DNA of 64,000 nt from Megalonaias nervosa (GCA_016617855.1 JAECUM010009483.1:1-64000), one strand, 5' to 3'. Shown: positions 23,408-34,842, numbered from the stretch's first letter. Notes: a model not told the origin generated them from the sequence alone. Translations and numbers: made by a program.

Positions 23408-23525
23408 AAGACTCAGAAAATGTTAAGAAGCTTGAAGACAAAGTTCGACAGCTGGAGGACAGTGTGAGGGAATATAGAATGAAATGCTTCAATTTAGATA
23501 GAAATCTTCAGAAGGCAGAGGAGAG
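23408..23525 (+). CDS. Coiled-coil protein gene, ninth visible exon
   Basis: A 118-nt exon with acceptor acttatag and donor gtaaac. It starts with two bases completing a codon and ends two bases into the next. The product is DSENVKKLEDKVRQLEDSVR followed by a basic/acidic helix with a single Cys, ending QKAEE. It is a good coiled-coil heptad pattern (KLEDKVRQLEDSV). Phases match both neighbours. Confidence 0.8.
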
Positions 23526-23700
23526 GTAAACTAATGAAAGCAAATTTACATAATTGACTGTTATCGATAGATCAGAATGTATGAAATATATCTTCTTTTT
23601 ATTGCTTTGAGCATTGTTTGGTTGGTTGAAGAACTAATTGTGTAACCTTCTTCCTATCAGTCTTTCCATAAATATATAGATTGCTGATGCTGCTGGATGA

Positions 23701-23938
23701 AATCCTGTTCAGTATGTCTCAATAGTTTGGCTAGATTCCGAGTGTCAACAAAATTACACTTGAAACACCACTGTGTTCAGTAGGCCTTAATAGCTGCAAG
23801 GTTGCAGATCTCAACAAAATTACACTTGAAACAACATGCTTTTCTGTGGGTCTTGATTACAGTTGAAACACCAGTGTATTCATTAAGCCTCAATAGTTTG
23901 GGCAGATTTGTATCTCAACAAAATTACACTTGAAACAG
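23701..23938. repeat. Imperfect ~68-bp tandem repeat
   Basis: About three degenerate copies share aacaaaattacacttgaaac and a preceding 'cctcaatagtttgg' block. One copy is shortened. It lies in the intron after the exon at 23408-23525. Confidence 0.8.
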
Positions 23939-24473
23939 TCCTCCTTTATTTTATATCTACAGTAGGAAAATACTACAGATGTTTGCTGTGTTTGAGAAAC
24001 ATTGATTTTTTAAAAATCTCCCACAACAGTGGTGGGGAATATTATGGTGTTACCCTAGCTCTCCACAGTGTTGCACATACAATCCCAAGGGCACGGGACA
24101 GTGTCCCCCTCCCTCCAAATCTGGGAGACAAACTAATTTAGAGGGACAAATGAAATAATAGTACATACCTAATGCACTAATAGTGCTATAATGAAAATGG
24201 GATAATATTGGTTGCTTCAAAAGTTGTGCCACCTTAAATTTGTCCTCTGCACTCTACTATCGTATTTTCTTGAAGACTTAAATTATTGCAATAAACGTTT
24301 TTTATGTGGACAGGTAACTCATGAATTCATTATCTTGTTAACCTGAAATGAGCTGTACCATGTTATTTTCCTTTCTGGAGCTTGCTCTCTCATCTAACGT
24401 TAGTGTACACTCATTCACCAGCTTTCATTATAACAAATATCTGTTTTTTTAATTACTTTTCCTTCCAAACTAC

Positions 24474-24677
24474 TACTCCGGTGGCCTAGTGGTTAGAGTG
24501 TCTGCCTCGGATGCGGTAGGTCATGGGTTCTAACCTGGACTGAGTCATACCAAAGACTTCTTAAAAAAATGGTACTAACAGCTGCCTTGCTAGACACTCA
24601 ACATTAAGAGGTTAGTGTTAGGACTGGTCGGCCTAGTGTCAGGATAATTTGTCTGGGTGGGACATCATGCTACATGA
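24474..24677 (+). mobile_element. SINE family A, 3'-truncated copy
   Basis: Shows the tRNA-like head (ccggtggcctagtggttaga; gggttctaacc) and the family body through 'gtctgggtgggacatcatgc', then stops at 'tacatgac' without the 3' half or (CA)n tail that other copies have. No flanking duplication was found, consistent with truncation after insertion. Confidence 0.85.
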
Positions 24678-25555
24678 CCAATTGTGTATTTGCATAAATT
24701 TAGTCAATTTTATCAACATCAAAATAAATTGAATCTTCCCCGCTATAGGGCTGACATTAGCTTCAAAATATTTTGCACTAATGGCCATCAAACACTTTTC
24801 ATTGCAACTTGGCTGACTATCACAAACTTCAAATGTTTTCATTGTAAGATACATTGTTTCAAAATATTCATTGTCATCTTTCAGTTTTATCACCTTTTAC
24901 AACTCAGCACTGACAAAAAAGTGCACCCAGGAGGTCACATAGGGTGAAGATTTGGGGAACATGGGACAAAAATTGTGGGAAACCTGTGAGCCTGTGCTGT
25001 ATGTACATCTGTCTGCCAGTTAATCACAGTGCTAATGTTTTGCGTTTATGACAGTTTTCAGGCACTGAAACAGCATCTGTGTTCCGCAAACACATTGTAT
25101 TCTTTGGATTGCTTTAACATGTTCTTCAAGTTCAAGTAGTTTGTAAATGTAAAAATCCCTGCATGTTTGAATCAAATATGAACTCACTGATTTTGCAGAT
25201 ATACAATTTTGTGGTTTTGGTGAAGGTAATATTTTTGGTGGTAGTTGACTTTGTGAAGTGTGGAAGTGGCCCATTTATTTCAAAGGAAGGATTGTTGCTA
25301 GTTTAATCTTTAAAATTTATAGTTTGTAACATGAAATGCAAAAAAATTGGTACACCAGGGAGAACTGAATTTACAGTACCTAATTTGTTGGTACCGATTT
25401 TCAAATTTCTTGTCATTGAAATGTTTGGTCACAGGAACCAGTGTTTATTTTGTGTAGCATTTATGTTCCTTCTGATGTAAGTTAACTTGCAAAATTAGCA
25501 CTATGTATGCTAAATATATAATAGAATATGTTCATTCTTGGTGCTTCTTCCACAG

Positions 25556-25650
25556 ACTATCAGAATGCAAGGAATCAGCTGATGTGTATGAAGAAAGGAT
25601 TAGTCGCATGAAAAAGGAAATGAGAAGACTAGCAAATGCAGATGCCTCTT
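25556..25650 (+). CDS. Coiled-coil protein gene, tenth visible exon
   Basis: A 95-nt exon with acceptor ttccacag and donor gtatgt. It completes an Arg codon with its first base and ends with one base of the next codon. The product is LSECKESADVYEERISRMKK then EMRRLANADAS. It is helical with a high charge. A TIR-bearing transposon starts only about 35 bp beyond its donor site. Confidence 0.8.
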
Positions 25651-25684
25651 GTATGTATGATTTAAACATTTCTATATTTGTTCA

Positions 25685-27272
25685 TATTCACTTCTCCTTT
25701 GATAATTCACGCACAATGTGGTCCAAAAACATAGACAGTGCTATAAGCAAGGGCGTGAGTTATCGAGGGACCTCCATAACAATATGAAATGATTCCATCC
25801 TCGCTGGACATTGAGGAAACCTTGGGGGGTTGGGATTGAACTAGTTTGTTTAATGGCTGAATACTCGTTTCAAAATTTCTTTGGAAATAATTGTCAATAA
25901 AGAGCTTTTTCTAACAAAGTTATTTGTTTTATGTAACAATTTTATTTATTTTCAAGGTGCCCAACTGCTGAGAGATCATTAACATTATTCCAACTGGTTT
26001 CAACAATCCTTCACATATACGCAAAACATTGTGTATTACATCACTGTTTTTGTTGCTGTTGAGTAGTTTGGTTCCCTGATCCATATTTTCCCTGCTTTGC
26101 TCACTACTATCATGTAATGCAACACAAAGATCATAACAAGCAGGGAACCAGACTATTTATTGATTCAGATTCACAATCAAACAAGATTCCTTTTATTAAA
26201 AAAGAAAAAACGGAACATTTAGTTCGTGAACATCTGTCAACATCAAAAGTCTTTATTTATTGTTCTATTAGTCATATATTGATGCCATGACTTTATTACA
26301 AGTAATAGTGAAACTTCTCAACCATGAGGAAATCTAGAATACCAATTCAGGAATTACAAGTTAACTACAAACTCTGAAACTAGCTTCTCATTAATAAAAC
26401 ATATATGAGAACCAGAATTTTATTTCATCAAGTATTCATTTCACTTGGTTGTCTTTCTTTCTTTGATCACATTTGTGAATGAGTATACTAACTGAAGGTA
26501 GTTTAATTATATTATGTTCACAAAGAATTATAACAATGTTTGATTGATCACTTGAAGTGAGTAGACCTGACACTACTGGGGCTACTAGCTCTTACGCAGA
26601 TTGGATTTGCATACCTTTTAACTTTTCATTTATTTCACCCCATTTATTTGATTCAAAAGACGTAATTAACATTGTAAGACAACAATATAACAAATATTTG
26701 CACAAATCAGGTATCTAAACACTGTCAGCACTTAATTAGGCTCTCACAGAAACACTCACAGACATGGCTGATACAGTAGATTGATATATTTCACATTTGA
26801 ATACAAATGGGCACATTGTATTTATGATCATTAAACTTGAACTGAACTAAAAGATAGAACTAATACATGAAATTCACTTATTTATTTGGTATTTAGTTAT
26901 AAAACTGCTGCCTCAAGTAGGTATTAGTGACATTTCCATTGATCAGAATTTCATTGCATACTGTTATTTACAGTGTACCAAGAATGTTGTTTGGAAAGAC
27001 ATTTTAACAAAATACATGACGTCTTATTAAAAGTTGATAATTTCAAAACATTGATTCATATTTCCGGGTCCTATAAACCAGCTTTTATGATAAAAGGAGT
27101 GATGTATCAAGGTTTTAGTTAAAAATTTTTATTGTGATTTTCTTCATTTTCAAAAAAAAAAGTCTAATTTTTTGTACTTTCTAATTTAAAAAAATGGGAT
27201 CCCCGACTGACCCTGCATTATAAACAGGTTAATGAATTATCGGGGCACAAGTTATCGAGGGAGTGGTGTATA
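25685..27272. mobile_element. Non-autonomous TIR DNA transposon, copy 1 (about 1.6 kb)
   Basis: The right end aagttatcgagggagtggtg plus tata is the inverted complement of the left end of the related copy at 50036 (tatacacctgtcccttgata plus actc). The left end here is more degraded (tattcacttctcctttgata). Each left end also carries an inverted repetition of the terminal word about 70 bp inside (gagttatcgagggacc at 25757-25772), so the end can fold back. The interior matches 50036-51395 in the same orientation, for example gtcaataaagagctttt and aggtttcaacaa-like stretches. There is no transposase-sized open frame, so the element is non-autonomous or decayed. TA-flanked, TCCCTCGATAAC-type ends recall pogo/Tc1-mariner relatives; that class assignment is inference. 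Confidence 0.65.
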
Positions 27273-27534
27273 TATTATAATTTGTATTAGTGTTGCACCT
27301 TGGTTAAGCTGTCAGGTGGACATTTCATGATCAAGATATAGGGATTTGTTAAATTTAGGGGGACATGTGCAGTTTGGGGTGCAGGAAAATCCCCTAGACC
27401 TGCTGTACTGTTGTATACTTGTTTTGAAATGTAATAAATGGAATGTTACCAAACATGTAAGGGCCCAAAATTGTGTCTTACTGAGTGTGATGTTACCAGT
27501 TTTTTATGTTTATGAAGATATCCTTGCTTTATAG

Positions 27535-28024
27535 TCATAGGTTATGATCCTAGAAGCCAGTCCCAGGAGCCTATAACTCCACAAATGACATCAGCACCAT
27601 CTCAGTCTTTGATGATGAGCTCAACAACAAAGGACAAAACACCTGCAACAGTAAGTCAGGCAGCCATGATAGACAGTGGCAGCAGTGATGGTGGTAACAG
27701 CAGTCAAAGCAGGTTTGCAAACATTAGCAGTCAAGTAGGGATTGCGTTCATTGGTCATGATGGCAATAGCAGTCAAAGTGGGACTGCTGGCATTAACAGT
27801 GGCAGTAGCAGTCGAGGAGGGATTGTTGAGCACTTCCATATGTGCCTTTTGGAGGGAAAGAAGAAAGAACTAGAGAAAGAAGTAAAGTCTTTGAAATCCA
27901 AAATCCAGAAGCTGGAACTGGAGAAAAATGAAACCAGAAAACCAGCAGACACTGAGAGTAACAAAAAGCTGCAGGAACTTGAACAAGAAAATGTGGGCCT
28001 AAAATCTCAGCTAACAAATGAAAG
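27535..28024 (+). CDS. Coiled-coil protein gene, eleventh visible exon (Ser/Gly linker plus coiled coil)
   Basis: The largest visible exon, 490 nt, starts with two bases completing a codon and ends two bases into the next. The acceptor is gctttatag (an alternative AG at 27539-27540 would remove two codons and keep the frame) and the donor is gtaaca. The N-terminal half is Ser, Thr, Gln and Pro rich (around SQSQEPITPQMTSAPSQSLM), then has Ser/Gly repeats such as GNSSQS occurring twice, which look disordered. The C-terminal half, from about 27835, is a strong coiled coil with KKKELEKEVKSLKSKIQKLE. The linker is encoded by internally repetitive DNA (agcagtcaa words), suggesting growth by repeat expansion. 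Confidence 0.78.
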
Positions 28025-29295
28025 GTAACAAAAAATGTTTTTTATTTTAATGGGAACATATCATTACACAAAACTGGCATAGTGTTGTTCACTTCTGATT
28101 CCTTTTAAGTTGGACATAGGGTTAGAGTTAGGTTAATCAACTTTTTATTCTTTTTATTTCATATTCTTGTTCCATTTGTCTTGTTCTCTCTCATGAACCT
28201 TGGATAGATTCCCTACAGGAAACCAGGCAAGAGATTTTTGCCCGTTCATGTCAGAATTGGAAAGTAGATTTGATAGTTCCTTATGATGCCCAATACACTC
28301 CCTACTATGATGCCTGATTATGTCAAAGGTCATAAAGCAATTGGGGCTAACATTTTCTTCCATTGTGGTATTGAGGCACTCAGTGAGATGATGCTATTGA
28401 CATTGCATCAGTCAGTGAAAATCTGCCACTTTACCTCATAGACTATTAATGCGGAGGGCCTCCAAGCTGGTGATATTCTCTTAACAACAGAATGCTGAAA
28501 ATTCTTGTGATGCAGGGCTCAAGAGCCAGGTGTCCAGGCAGGGATGAAAAACCTTTGACAGTGGATGTTTCAACAGGATGGGTTGTGGGACGATTTTCAC
28601 AACAACTGTAATAAGTGTAAATATATTGATATAGAGTAGTTCTCACAAACCTTTTTATTTCTTATATCATTATTTTCATAAATAATGTAAATATGTGGTA
28701 TAGTTGAAGCAACATTCTTTGCTAAAACAGCTTAGCAGAACAAAGTCTAACATGTGACATGTGTACATGGACTAAAAATAATAGTCCACAAGCTTCAACT
28801 GCACCCTATTTAGCTGGGGACAATGTGATTGGAAACATTCATGGTAGTCAAGAATTTGTTTTTCCCCAACAGGATTTTGAAATCGCCATAAAAGGCAGAA
28901 TGAAGTTACATGAGCCAGTCATCAAGGTTGACTAACAGTGACAATTTAAAGCTTGAGAATTAATTGTAAATTTAAGTACAACACAACAGCCTTCATTGAT
29001 AATACTGTCATGGGAATATTCTTGTTTTTATGGCCTTGAGTATATTCATATAACTCTTAAAGAATAGATGGGATATAGATGCAAGGTTACATACACATGT
29101 GTACTTGCCTAGGTTGTACAATAAGAGCCAAATCTCAGATCATTATTAGCTACTCCCAGCAGCTTCTAACTTTTGATTGTCAGAATTTTGCTACTCAAAT
29201 TTGAATCATTATCCAAATTTGCCTCTATGTTGAGCTTGAAATATTTTTTCAAGATTTCACTGCCTGAAATTTATATAATTTGAATGTTTTTACAG
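28025..29295. other. Intron, nothing recognised
   Basis: About 1.3 kb between exons 27535-28024 and 29296-29393. No SINE, tandem array or protein-like frame was recognised. Minus-strand open frames at 28154-28363 and 28446-28646 have no supporting features. Confidence 0.5.
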
Positions 29296-29393
29296 AGCTG
29301 AAGTCCAGAAGCTGAAGGAAGGTTTAAAATCTTCATCTAGCCTGTGTTCCAATTGTGTAGGGTCCACATCAGTTAAAAAACATCCTTTGGAAG
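29296..29393 (+). CDS. Coiled-coil protein gene, twelfth visible exon
   Basis: A 98-nt exon with acceptor gtttttacag and donor gtaagt (consensus). It completes an Arg codon and leaves one base. The product AEVQKLKEGLKSSSSLCSNC followed by VGSTSVKKHPLE ends the coiled coil and enters a Ser-rich segment with a CxxC pair. A lone CxxC is not enough to call a zinc finger. Confidence 0.78.
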
Positions 29394-29449
29394 GTAAGTA
29401 AGTGGATGACAGATATAATTTATATACAGTGTATCAGCACTTGTATAAT

Positions 29450-31060
29450 TCTTTAGTAGATGTTAGAACTAGTGTTTCCTGATGATAATACATTAGGAGT
29501 ACACCCGCTGCGTAATAAAATATATTCCTCTCAGGCTTACTATAGCAATAGAAGTTGTCAGCTTGCCAAGGTGGAAGTCAGACAAGAGTGGTTTCACCTT
29601 TGGTATGAGGGATTAGCTCTAAATCCAGTCAGGTTCTACTTTAATATGTTTATGCTGGAAAGCATACTTTTTCTCAAAGCCTCACAAATACCAAAGCCAC
29701 TTGTGCCTTTTCATCAACGGATTCTGTGGAGTTTTCTTGCACCAGAGAAGTACACTCATGCTATATATCAGTCTGTTCCTTGCTCTAACTTCATTGTAGA
29801 TGAATATTTTGAACTTCATTTGCATAACTTCCAAACTGATTGACAGCGTCCACAGTCCAAACTTCTATTTCCAGTGAAAGAGAGAAGAGAATTGGGCAAT
29901 TGGAGATTCCATCTTGGTTCAGAAAGATCAATAATCAAAAACCCCCAATGTGTGCAAATGTGACAGAAGACTGACTGATGGAGGGACCATTTCACATGAA
30001 TGATTTGACCCTTTCTGGAGAGTGTTGGCCAGAACAATGGGTCTGCTTGTAATGTGCCTAATTTGTACATTGATATGGAGTTGGTAATACCAACACAGAA
30101 ACTGACAACCAAGACACAGGTCAGATGATTTGATGATCCCCTGTTTGAGGAAGTAGGTCACCACTACAGAATTGTCCAACATAATTGGGACTGTTTTCCC
30201 AGAGACTTGTGTGGGTGTGTGATTTGGATTTTTAACGTAACTTTAACAATTTTTCATTCATATTGCTACGATGTCTGCAGTGTGGAAGTTTATAGTGATG
30301 TCTAGCACTGGGACATTATGCCACAAACATATAGCATGATGTTCCACCCAGTCACATTATCCTGATACCAGGCCGACCCATCCTAACACTAACCTCTTAA
30401 TGCTGAGAACCTAGTGAGGCAGCTGTTAGTATCATTTTTTAAGTTTTTGGTATGACTTGGCCTAGGTTTGAACCTATGACCTCCTGCATCCAATCAGAAG
30501 CTCTAACCACTTAGGCCACTAGAGCGGTCTCCCAGAGACTTGGTCCTCCCAGAACTGAAAGGCATTTATGATAACCTGTCCTGGGTTTTAACATGACTCA
30601 ATTCAGATAAATTCTAGCTTAAATTTTGCTAAAAGCTACTATAATACAAAAATGTTTCCAGATAGCCTTGGTTTTGGCATGCTGAGTGATTTTTTTACAT
30701 GCCGTATCAGCTGATGCGAAATATCTTCAGTTAATATCTGATGATTCTGTGGTCCTCATGACACTGTCGGACTGTTTTGGCCAAGAATAGGTTGCTGTTG
30801 GTCGGCAATCAGAGAGGCACATGCTCCCTCTCTTCAAGAGCAGTGGCCTTACAAGATCATGTCTGTGCTTGCAAGGACTGCTTGAACCGAATGGAGGCAA
30901 GACAATGCATATACAAACCACTAGATCTCCGGGTGAAGGCTTGGAAGTCGGATATCACCCCTCAAGCCCCATCTTTGTGGCTGAAGTGGGTTATATGCTT
31001 GGCAAACTCTGAAGCCAGAAAAGATCAGGGTCATATGAAGATTTCAGTGAGTTTCTGTTT
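29450..31060 (-). mobile_element. DIRS-type retrotransposon remnant (RT/RNase H and downstream pol), frameshifted
   Basis: Read on the minus strand, 30182-29928 encodes the RNase H core typical of DIRS/Ngaro elements: a DNSVVVTYFLKQGIIKSSDL block followed by an RHI segment in the position of the usual 'RHIPGKxNVLAD'. A shifted frame (30112-29816) carries the next conserved block, VKWSLHQSVFCHICTHWG then LSEPRWNLQLP, matching the 'EWSLHP...DLFATRWNxxLP' pattern. Upstream, past the nested SINE, INAFQFWEDQVSGKTV continues the frame (about 30580-30543) and a weak match to the 'DASxxGWGAHL' block appears near 30700-30650. The left part to about 29450 fits later pol sequence only weakly. Frameshifts and stops show it is inactive. 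It lies antisense in the intron before the final exon. Confidence 0.68.
30198..30542 (-). mobile_element. SINE family A nested in the DIRS remnant, with target-site duplication
   Basis: A minus-strand SINE (about 30210-30530): the (CA)n-type tail is at the left (tgtgtgggtgtgtgat) and the tRNA-like head at the right (complement of agaccgctctagtggcctaa). It is flanked by a perfect 12-bp direct repeat cccagagacttg at 30198-30209 and 30531-30542. Removing the SINE and one duplicate restores the RNase H reading of the surrounding DIRS element, which dates the SINE as the younger insertion. Confidence 0.93.
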
Positions 31061-32409
31061 TCAAATGTAATGTTTCAATCCATGACATAATAGATGCTGT
31101 TGGTTGGCATGCAGAGTGAACCTTCTCCAGTTTTTATCTCACTGAGTTAGCTTTGCTGAGACAAACGTTTAATTTGGTGGGTCCTGTAGCAGCAGCCCAG
31201 ATGACCACCAGACCCAATTAAAGTCAACACATCCTCTTAACTTCATTGGATTTGCCAGTGAAATTTTATTGGTAAGAAGAATTCAGTAATCATCTTCTTA
31301 ACCAGATAAAATGGTAACAGATCATGTGATAAGCTGTGTTGCTTTCAAGTGCGGAGAATGGGTCATCTTTCCCATAGGAAATCCAGCCTTTTTATTCCCT
31401 AGAAGGATACCTGAGGTAAAGGTAGAATGCTTTGCATTCCGATTACCTATTCTCCTAAAGTTAATGTAATTAGACAACATATTCAAAGGGTTCAGTAAAT
31501 TATGATTCTCTTAGAATACTTACATTGCTTTAAACCCTCCCAGCCACCCCACCATGTGAACATCCTTATTGCTCAGCTTAAAAACTATCAATGTCTGCTG
31601 GCAGCATGGGGATTTAATGGGCAAAAGTTATTGCTCTTTATATGATATAGTCAGAAAAGATGAATTTTCATTTTTTAGTATGGCTGGATTTTAGAGGTAC
31701 CAGACATATTCCTAATGTTGATGTAATCGGATAAGTATTCTTGGAGAAAGATAATTTTTAAAAAAAATTTGCTTTCTCCATGCTGCTTCACATACATTAG
31801 GAGACCTGAGATGGGGCCAACTCTGGGGTAATGGGATGTAACTCATTCTACCATGTATCTTTTCTCCTAATATATTGTGATCAGATTATGTATTTGAAGA
31901 TGAATCCAGTGTTTGGATTAAAAAGGGGTTTTCAGTAATACCTGATCATAATACGGGCACACACCCCAGACCCTCGTCATCCTATGAAGACTGTGCACCT
32001 CCACTCCAGCAGTAACCAATGAAGTGACTATATTTGGCAGCAAGTTCTTTATCTGTGGGAGACCACTCATGTCTGACCTCCACTTTTCTGTTGTTAGTAG
32101 GGTTGGATTTGTGAGGTTGTTGATATACCTCTAATGTATTATGATTGTGCAAGTATTGTTGAGAAAATATTTTTTCCTAAAAAAATTGATTTCACAAAAC
32201 TGAGTCTCTTTGCAAAATGTAAACTACAGAGCACACCAATAATATAAAATTGAAGAGAACTTTTCCTAATAAAAAAATGTTAATTTCAAATGATCTTACC
32301 TAATCGCCTCTTTATTATTATTATTTTGGCATTAGTATAGCATCAATCAATTGATGGAAAAGTTGTTACAGTCAACTCATAAGTCCTTGCAATCTGTCTT
32401 TGATTTCAG
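31061..32409. other. Intron remainder with faint imperfect repetition
   Basis: Holds several loosely similar blocks of about 190-430 bp, recognisable by 'ggctggattt...aggt', 'cctaatgt(t)gatgtaat', and 'aagtattcttggaga' or 'agtattgttgagaa' near 31680-31760 and 32100-32170; a related block occurs at 62300-62340. No coding sequence was recognised. The acceptor tgatttcag ends this intron at 32409. Confidence 0.4.
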
Positions 32410-32585
32410 ATTATAATTTTACTACTTTGCCAAAACGAGTGGTTCCCAGCTTCAGGCTTCCCATGCTGAAGGATGACAGAGATAAGCTGACCTTAGAGGA
32501 GCGAGAGAGGTTGGTGGATGAAAGACGGAAACAGGAGCAAAGAGATATTGATAAACAGATGGATGCTCAGTGTAAACAGCAGTAA
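32410..32585 (+). CDS. Coiled-coil protein gene, last exon with stop
   Basis: The terminal exon: acceptor gatttcag, two bases complete Asp, then 57 more codons and TAA at 32583-32585. It begins YNFTTLPKRVVPSFRLPMLK, a proline-containing segment, then a very charged helix (LTLEERERLVDERRKQEQRD) and ends QCKQQ. The short PxFRLPML segment may be a docking motif, but I do not recognise it. Joined with the twelve upstream exons it gives a continuous 662-codon reading frame. Confidence 0.8.
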
Positions 32586-33256
32586 CAGCATTGATATTTG
32601 AATATTTAGGGGCTGTTGAAAGTTTGAAGTTAAAGCAGTGATATTCAGAATCCTTCATCCTGGTTTCAGAGATGGTGGCAGCAAAGTGGAACATCTCTTT
32701 ATTTGTTTTAATGGAATTAAGTGGACAATCATTATTTATAGTCCAGTTTAATACAGGATTCCCCCCCCCACTACATATTTTGATCCCTACTCAGGGACTT
32801 ATGGCCTTGTATTGAACAATGGTCAAAGCAATGATTTTACAAAAATTCAATGATTTTGATTACTTTGTGAGGGACTTAGGGCCATATTTTGAACAATGGT
32901 CAGGAGATGATTTTCACACAAATTCATGGCTTCAGTATGTCCTAAGCATAAAAAGTATTACATGCATAACATTGTTATCTGCAATATGGCAATGTTATAA
33001 TTTTGAATTTCCTGGCTTTTTTAATGCTTTAAGCACATAAATAGCTCCGATTCTTGTATCATTCTAGGTCATCCAAATGGTAAACTGTGCACAGTAATAT
33101 ATTTTCTATGTTGATGTGTTTTCCAAAGATTCATTCCTGCGGTTAGAGAATCATAAGGTCTCATACTGTGGTATTATGGTATCTCAGGAAAGACTTTTTT
33201 TTAGTAAAAATTAGCTACATTATTCCTTACTGTATTCATTATCATCAGGGAAACTT
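32586..33256 (+). other. Probable 3' UTR and downstream sequence
   Basis: Follows the stop codon. It contains a local diverged duplication: agggacttatggccttgtat at about 32795 and agggacttagggccatattt at about 32869, each followed by 'tgaacaatggtca'. No further exon was recognised. Confidence 0.4.
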
Positions 33257-33475
33257 ACCTTATATGCTCGCTTATAAGATGAGCCATACTACAAACTGCG
33301 AAGTCTCCAATCTGCTGTCACATAATATATTGGCATATCTGGGCCTGTGCAGTTTATTAGGGGTAATCAGTAGAACAAGCAACATAGATGCTGATCTGCA
33401 GGTGCATTATGCTATGGAGATCAGGATCCTTGTTGTTTGCAGTTTGACTTGACTTATAAGCAAGCATATATGATG
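33257..33475. mobile_element. MITE-like palindromic element, copy 1
   Basis: About 219 bp with inverted ends: accttatatgctcgcttata plus ag on the left and the complement of cttataagcaagcatatatg on the right, followed inside by 'aaactgc' and 'gcagttt'. Related copies occur at 35842-35983 and 52404-52570. It has no coding capacity. Open frames reading through copies 1 and 3 translate to similar peptides only because the elements share ancestry. Confidence 0.65.
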
Positions 33476-33529
33476 CCTTACAATATAATTGAACATTCCT
33501 TCTCTTGTATTATACTACCAATAAATATA

Positions 33530-33535
33530 GTCTTT
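33530..33535 (+). promoter_or_regulatory. Candidate polyadenylation signal AATAAA
   Basis: A canonical AATAAA hexamer about 950 bp after the stop codon; another lies nearby at about 33572. In AT-rich DNA such matches are frequent, and the intervening MITE-like element makes the transcript end uncertain. Confidence 0.25.
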
Positions 33536-34344
33536 TAACTCATTGAATCTTCCTTCCACTGCATGAAACTACTAATAAATCCATGCCATTTTTCTATACT
33601 GTTTCAATAGAATCAACTATATTTTAAACAGTTCAATCAAAACAATGTTGTTTAGAGAGTGAACAAAAATTGGTATTTGAAGTATTTTACCATATTTTGC
33701 TTAATTTTTGTCTTGAATGCCCATTTGGGATTACCTAAAATTAGTCTGTACTGTATAGCCAGGATTGTGCTGATTTGCCAATAAACCAATTTGGAGACAT
33801 GAACCATTTTGGATTACATAGAATTATTAAAGTTTTGTAGTGACAAAGCTGCATTCAAATTCTATTGACAAAATTCCAGAAAATCAAAATTTATGGAGGG
33901 AATTGCAAACAGGTTTTGATGTAGAAAGAAAACTATTTCATCACCAGTATGATAGGTTGGTACCTAGAATAACATTTCTTAATACATAAACTGATATGTA
34001 AATAGCAAAAACTGATCAACACAACTTCAAATAAGTAACAAGGACAGTTGAGATGAGAGAAAGGGAAGATGCTTATAATTCACGAGGAAAGTTCATGTTT
34101 TAGGTTTTCAAGGTTCTGGAATTGAAAAAAGTGGTTGCACCATTTATTCTCACTGAACCTCAGTTGTTATTGAATGTTTATTGGTATATTATAGGCTCAT
34201 AAGAAAATGCAATATAATTGCATACAAATCTGTTACTTTCAAAAAATGTGTTATCCATTCCGGATGGGCTACCCAGATTCCCCGCAAAAATCAATGCTTG
34301 GATTCATGATAAGCAATGCTCATGGGTTGGTACCTCTGCCTTTT

Positions 34345-34440
34345 ACATACATACATACATATGTATGTATGTACATATGTGTGTATGTATGTATGTAAAT
34401 ATGTATATATGTATATATGTACATAAATGCATGCATGTTT
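34345..34440. repeat. (TACA)n/(TGTA)n compound microsatellite
   Basis: Runs of ACAT change to TATG with interruptions, so the tract is partly self-complementary and could form a hairpin. Confidence 0.9.
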
Positions 34441-34481
34441 GATCCTAATATCAAAGTATGCTGCAAAATTAATTGCCTTAG

Positions 34482-34842
34482 TTTCATAATGATTCATCCC
34501 AAGTATGAACACAGTCCATCAAGTGGGGGTTAAGAAAAGTAAAAAGCAGATGAAAGGACTTGAATTAAAACCATAATTAATCATAAATGCCTTTTACATA
34601 CATACATAATATTTTACAAGTGCAGAAGAAGCTGTCTTAAAAGAACACCCTTCTGTTGAAAATTCATAGTCTCTCAAAAAGGCAGTCTGTTATGACAGGT
34701 CATCAGCAATGGTATGTTTTTGCTTAAAACCATGCATGTATGTACATACATTTGTATGTATGTATGTATGTATGTATGTATGTATGTATGTATGTATGTA
34801 TGTATTGTGTTCATACTCTGGATAAATCATTATGAAACAGAT
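34482..34842. repeat. Inverted repeat around a (TATG)n microsatellite
   Basis: The segment gtttcataatgattcatccc at 34482, followed by aagtatgaacacag, is the inverted counterpart of gttcatactctggataaatc plus attatgaaac at 34809-34839. A long (TATG)n run occupies 34736-34804 next to the right arm, and a related tract lies at 34345-34440 beyond the left arm. It may be a foldback element or an inverted duplication. Confidence 0.6.

Noticed and set aside
29460..29843. 127-codon + strand open frame
   Set aside because: It lies antisense to the DIRS-type pol remnant, whose minus-strand motifs explain the region better.
30777..31070. 97-codon + strand open frame
   Set aside because: Antisense to the probable upstream part of the DIRS remnant; no motif of its own.
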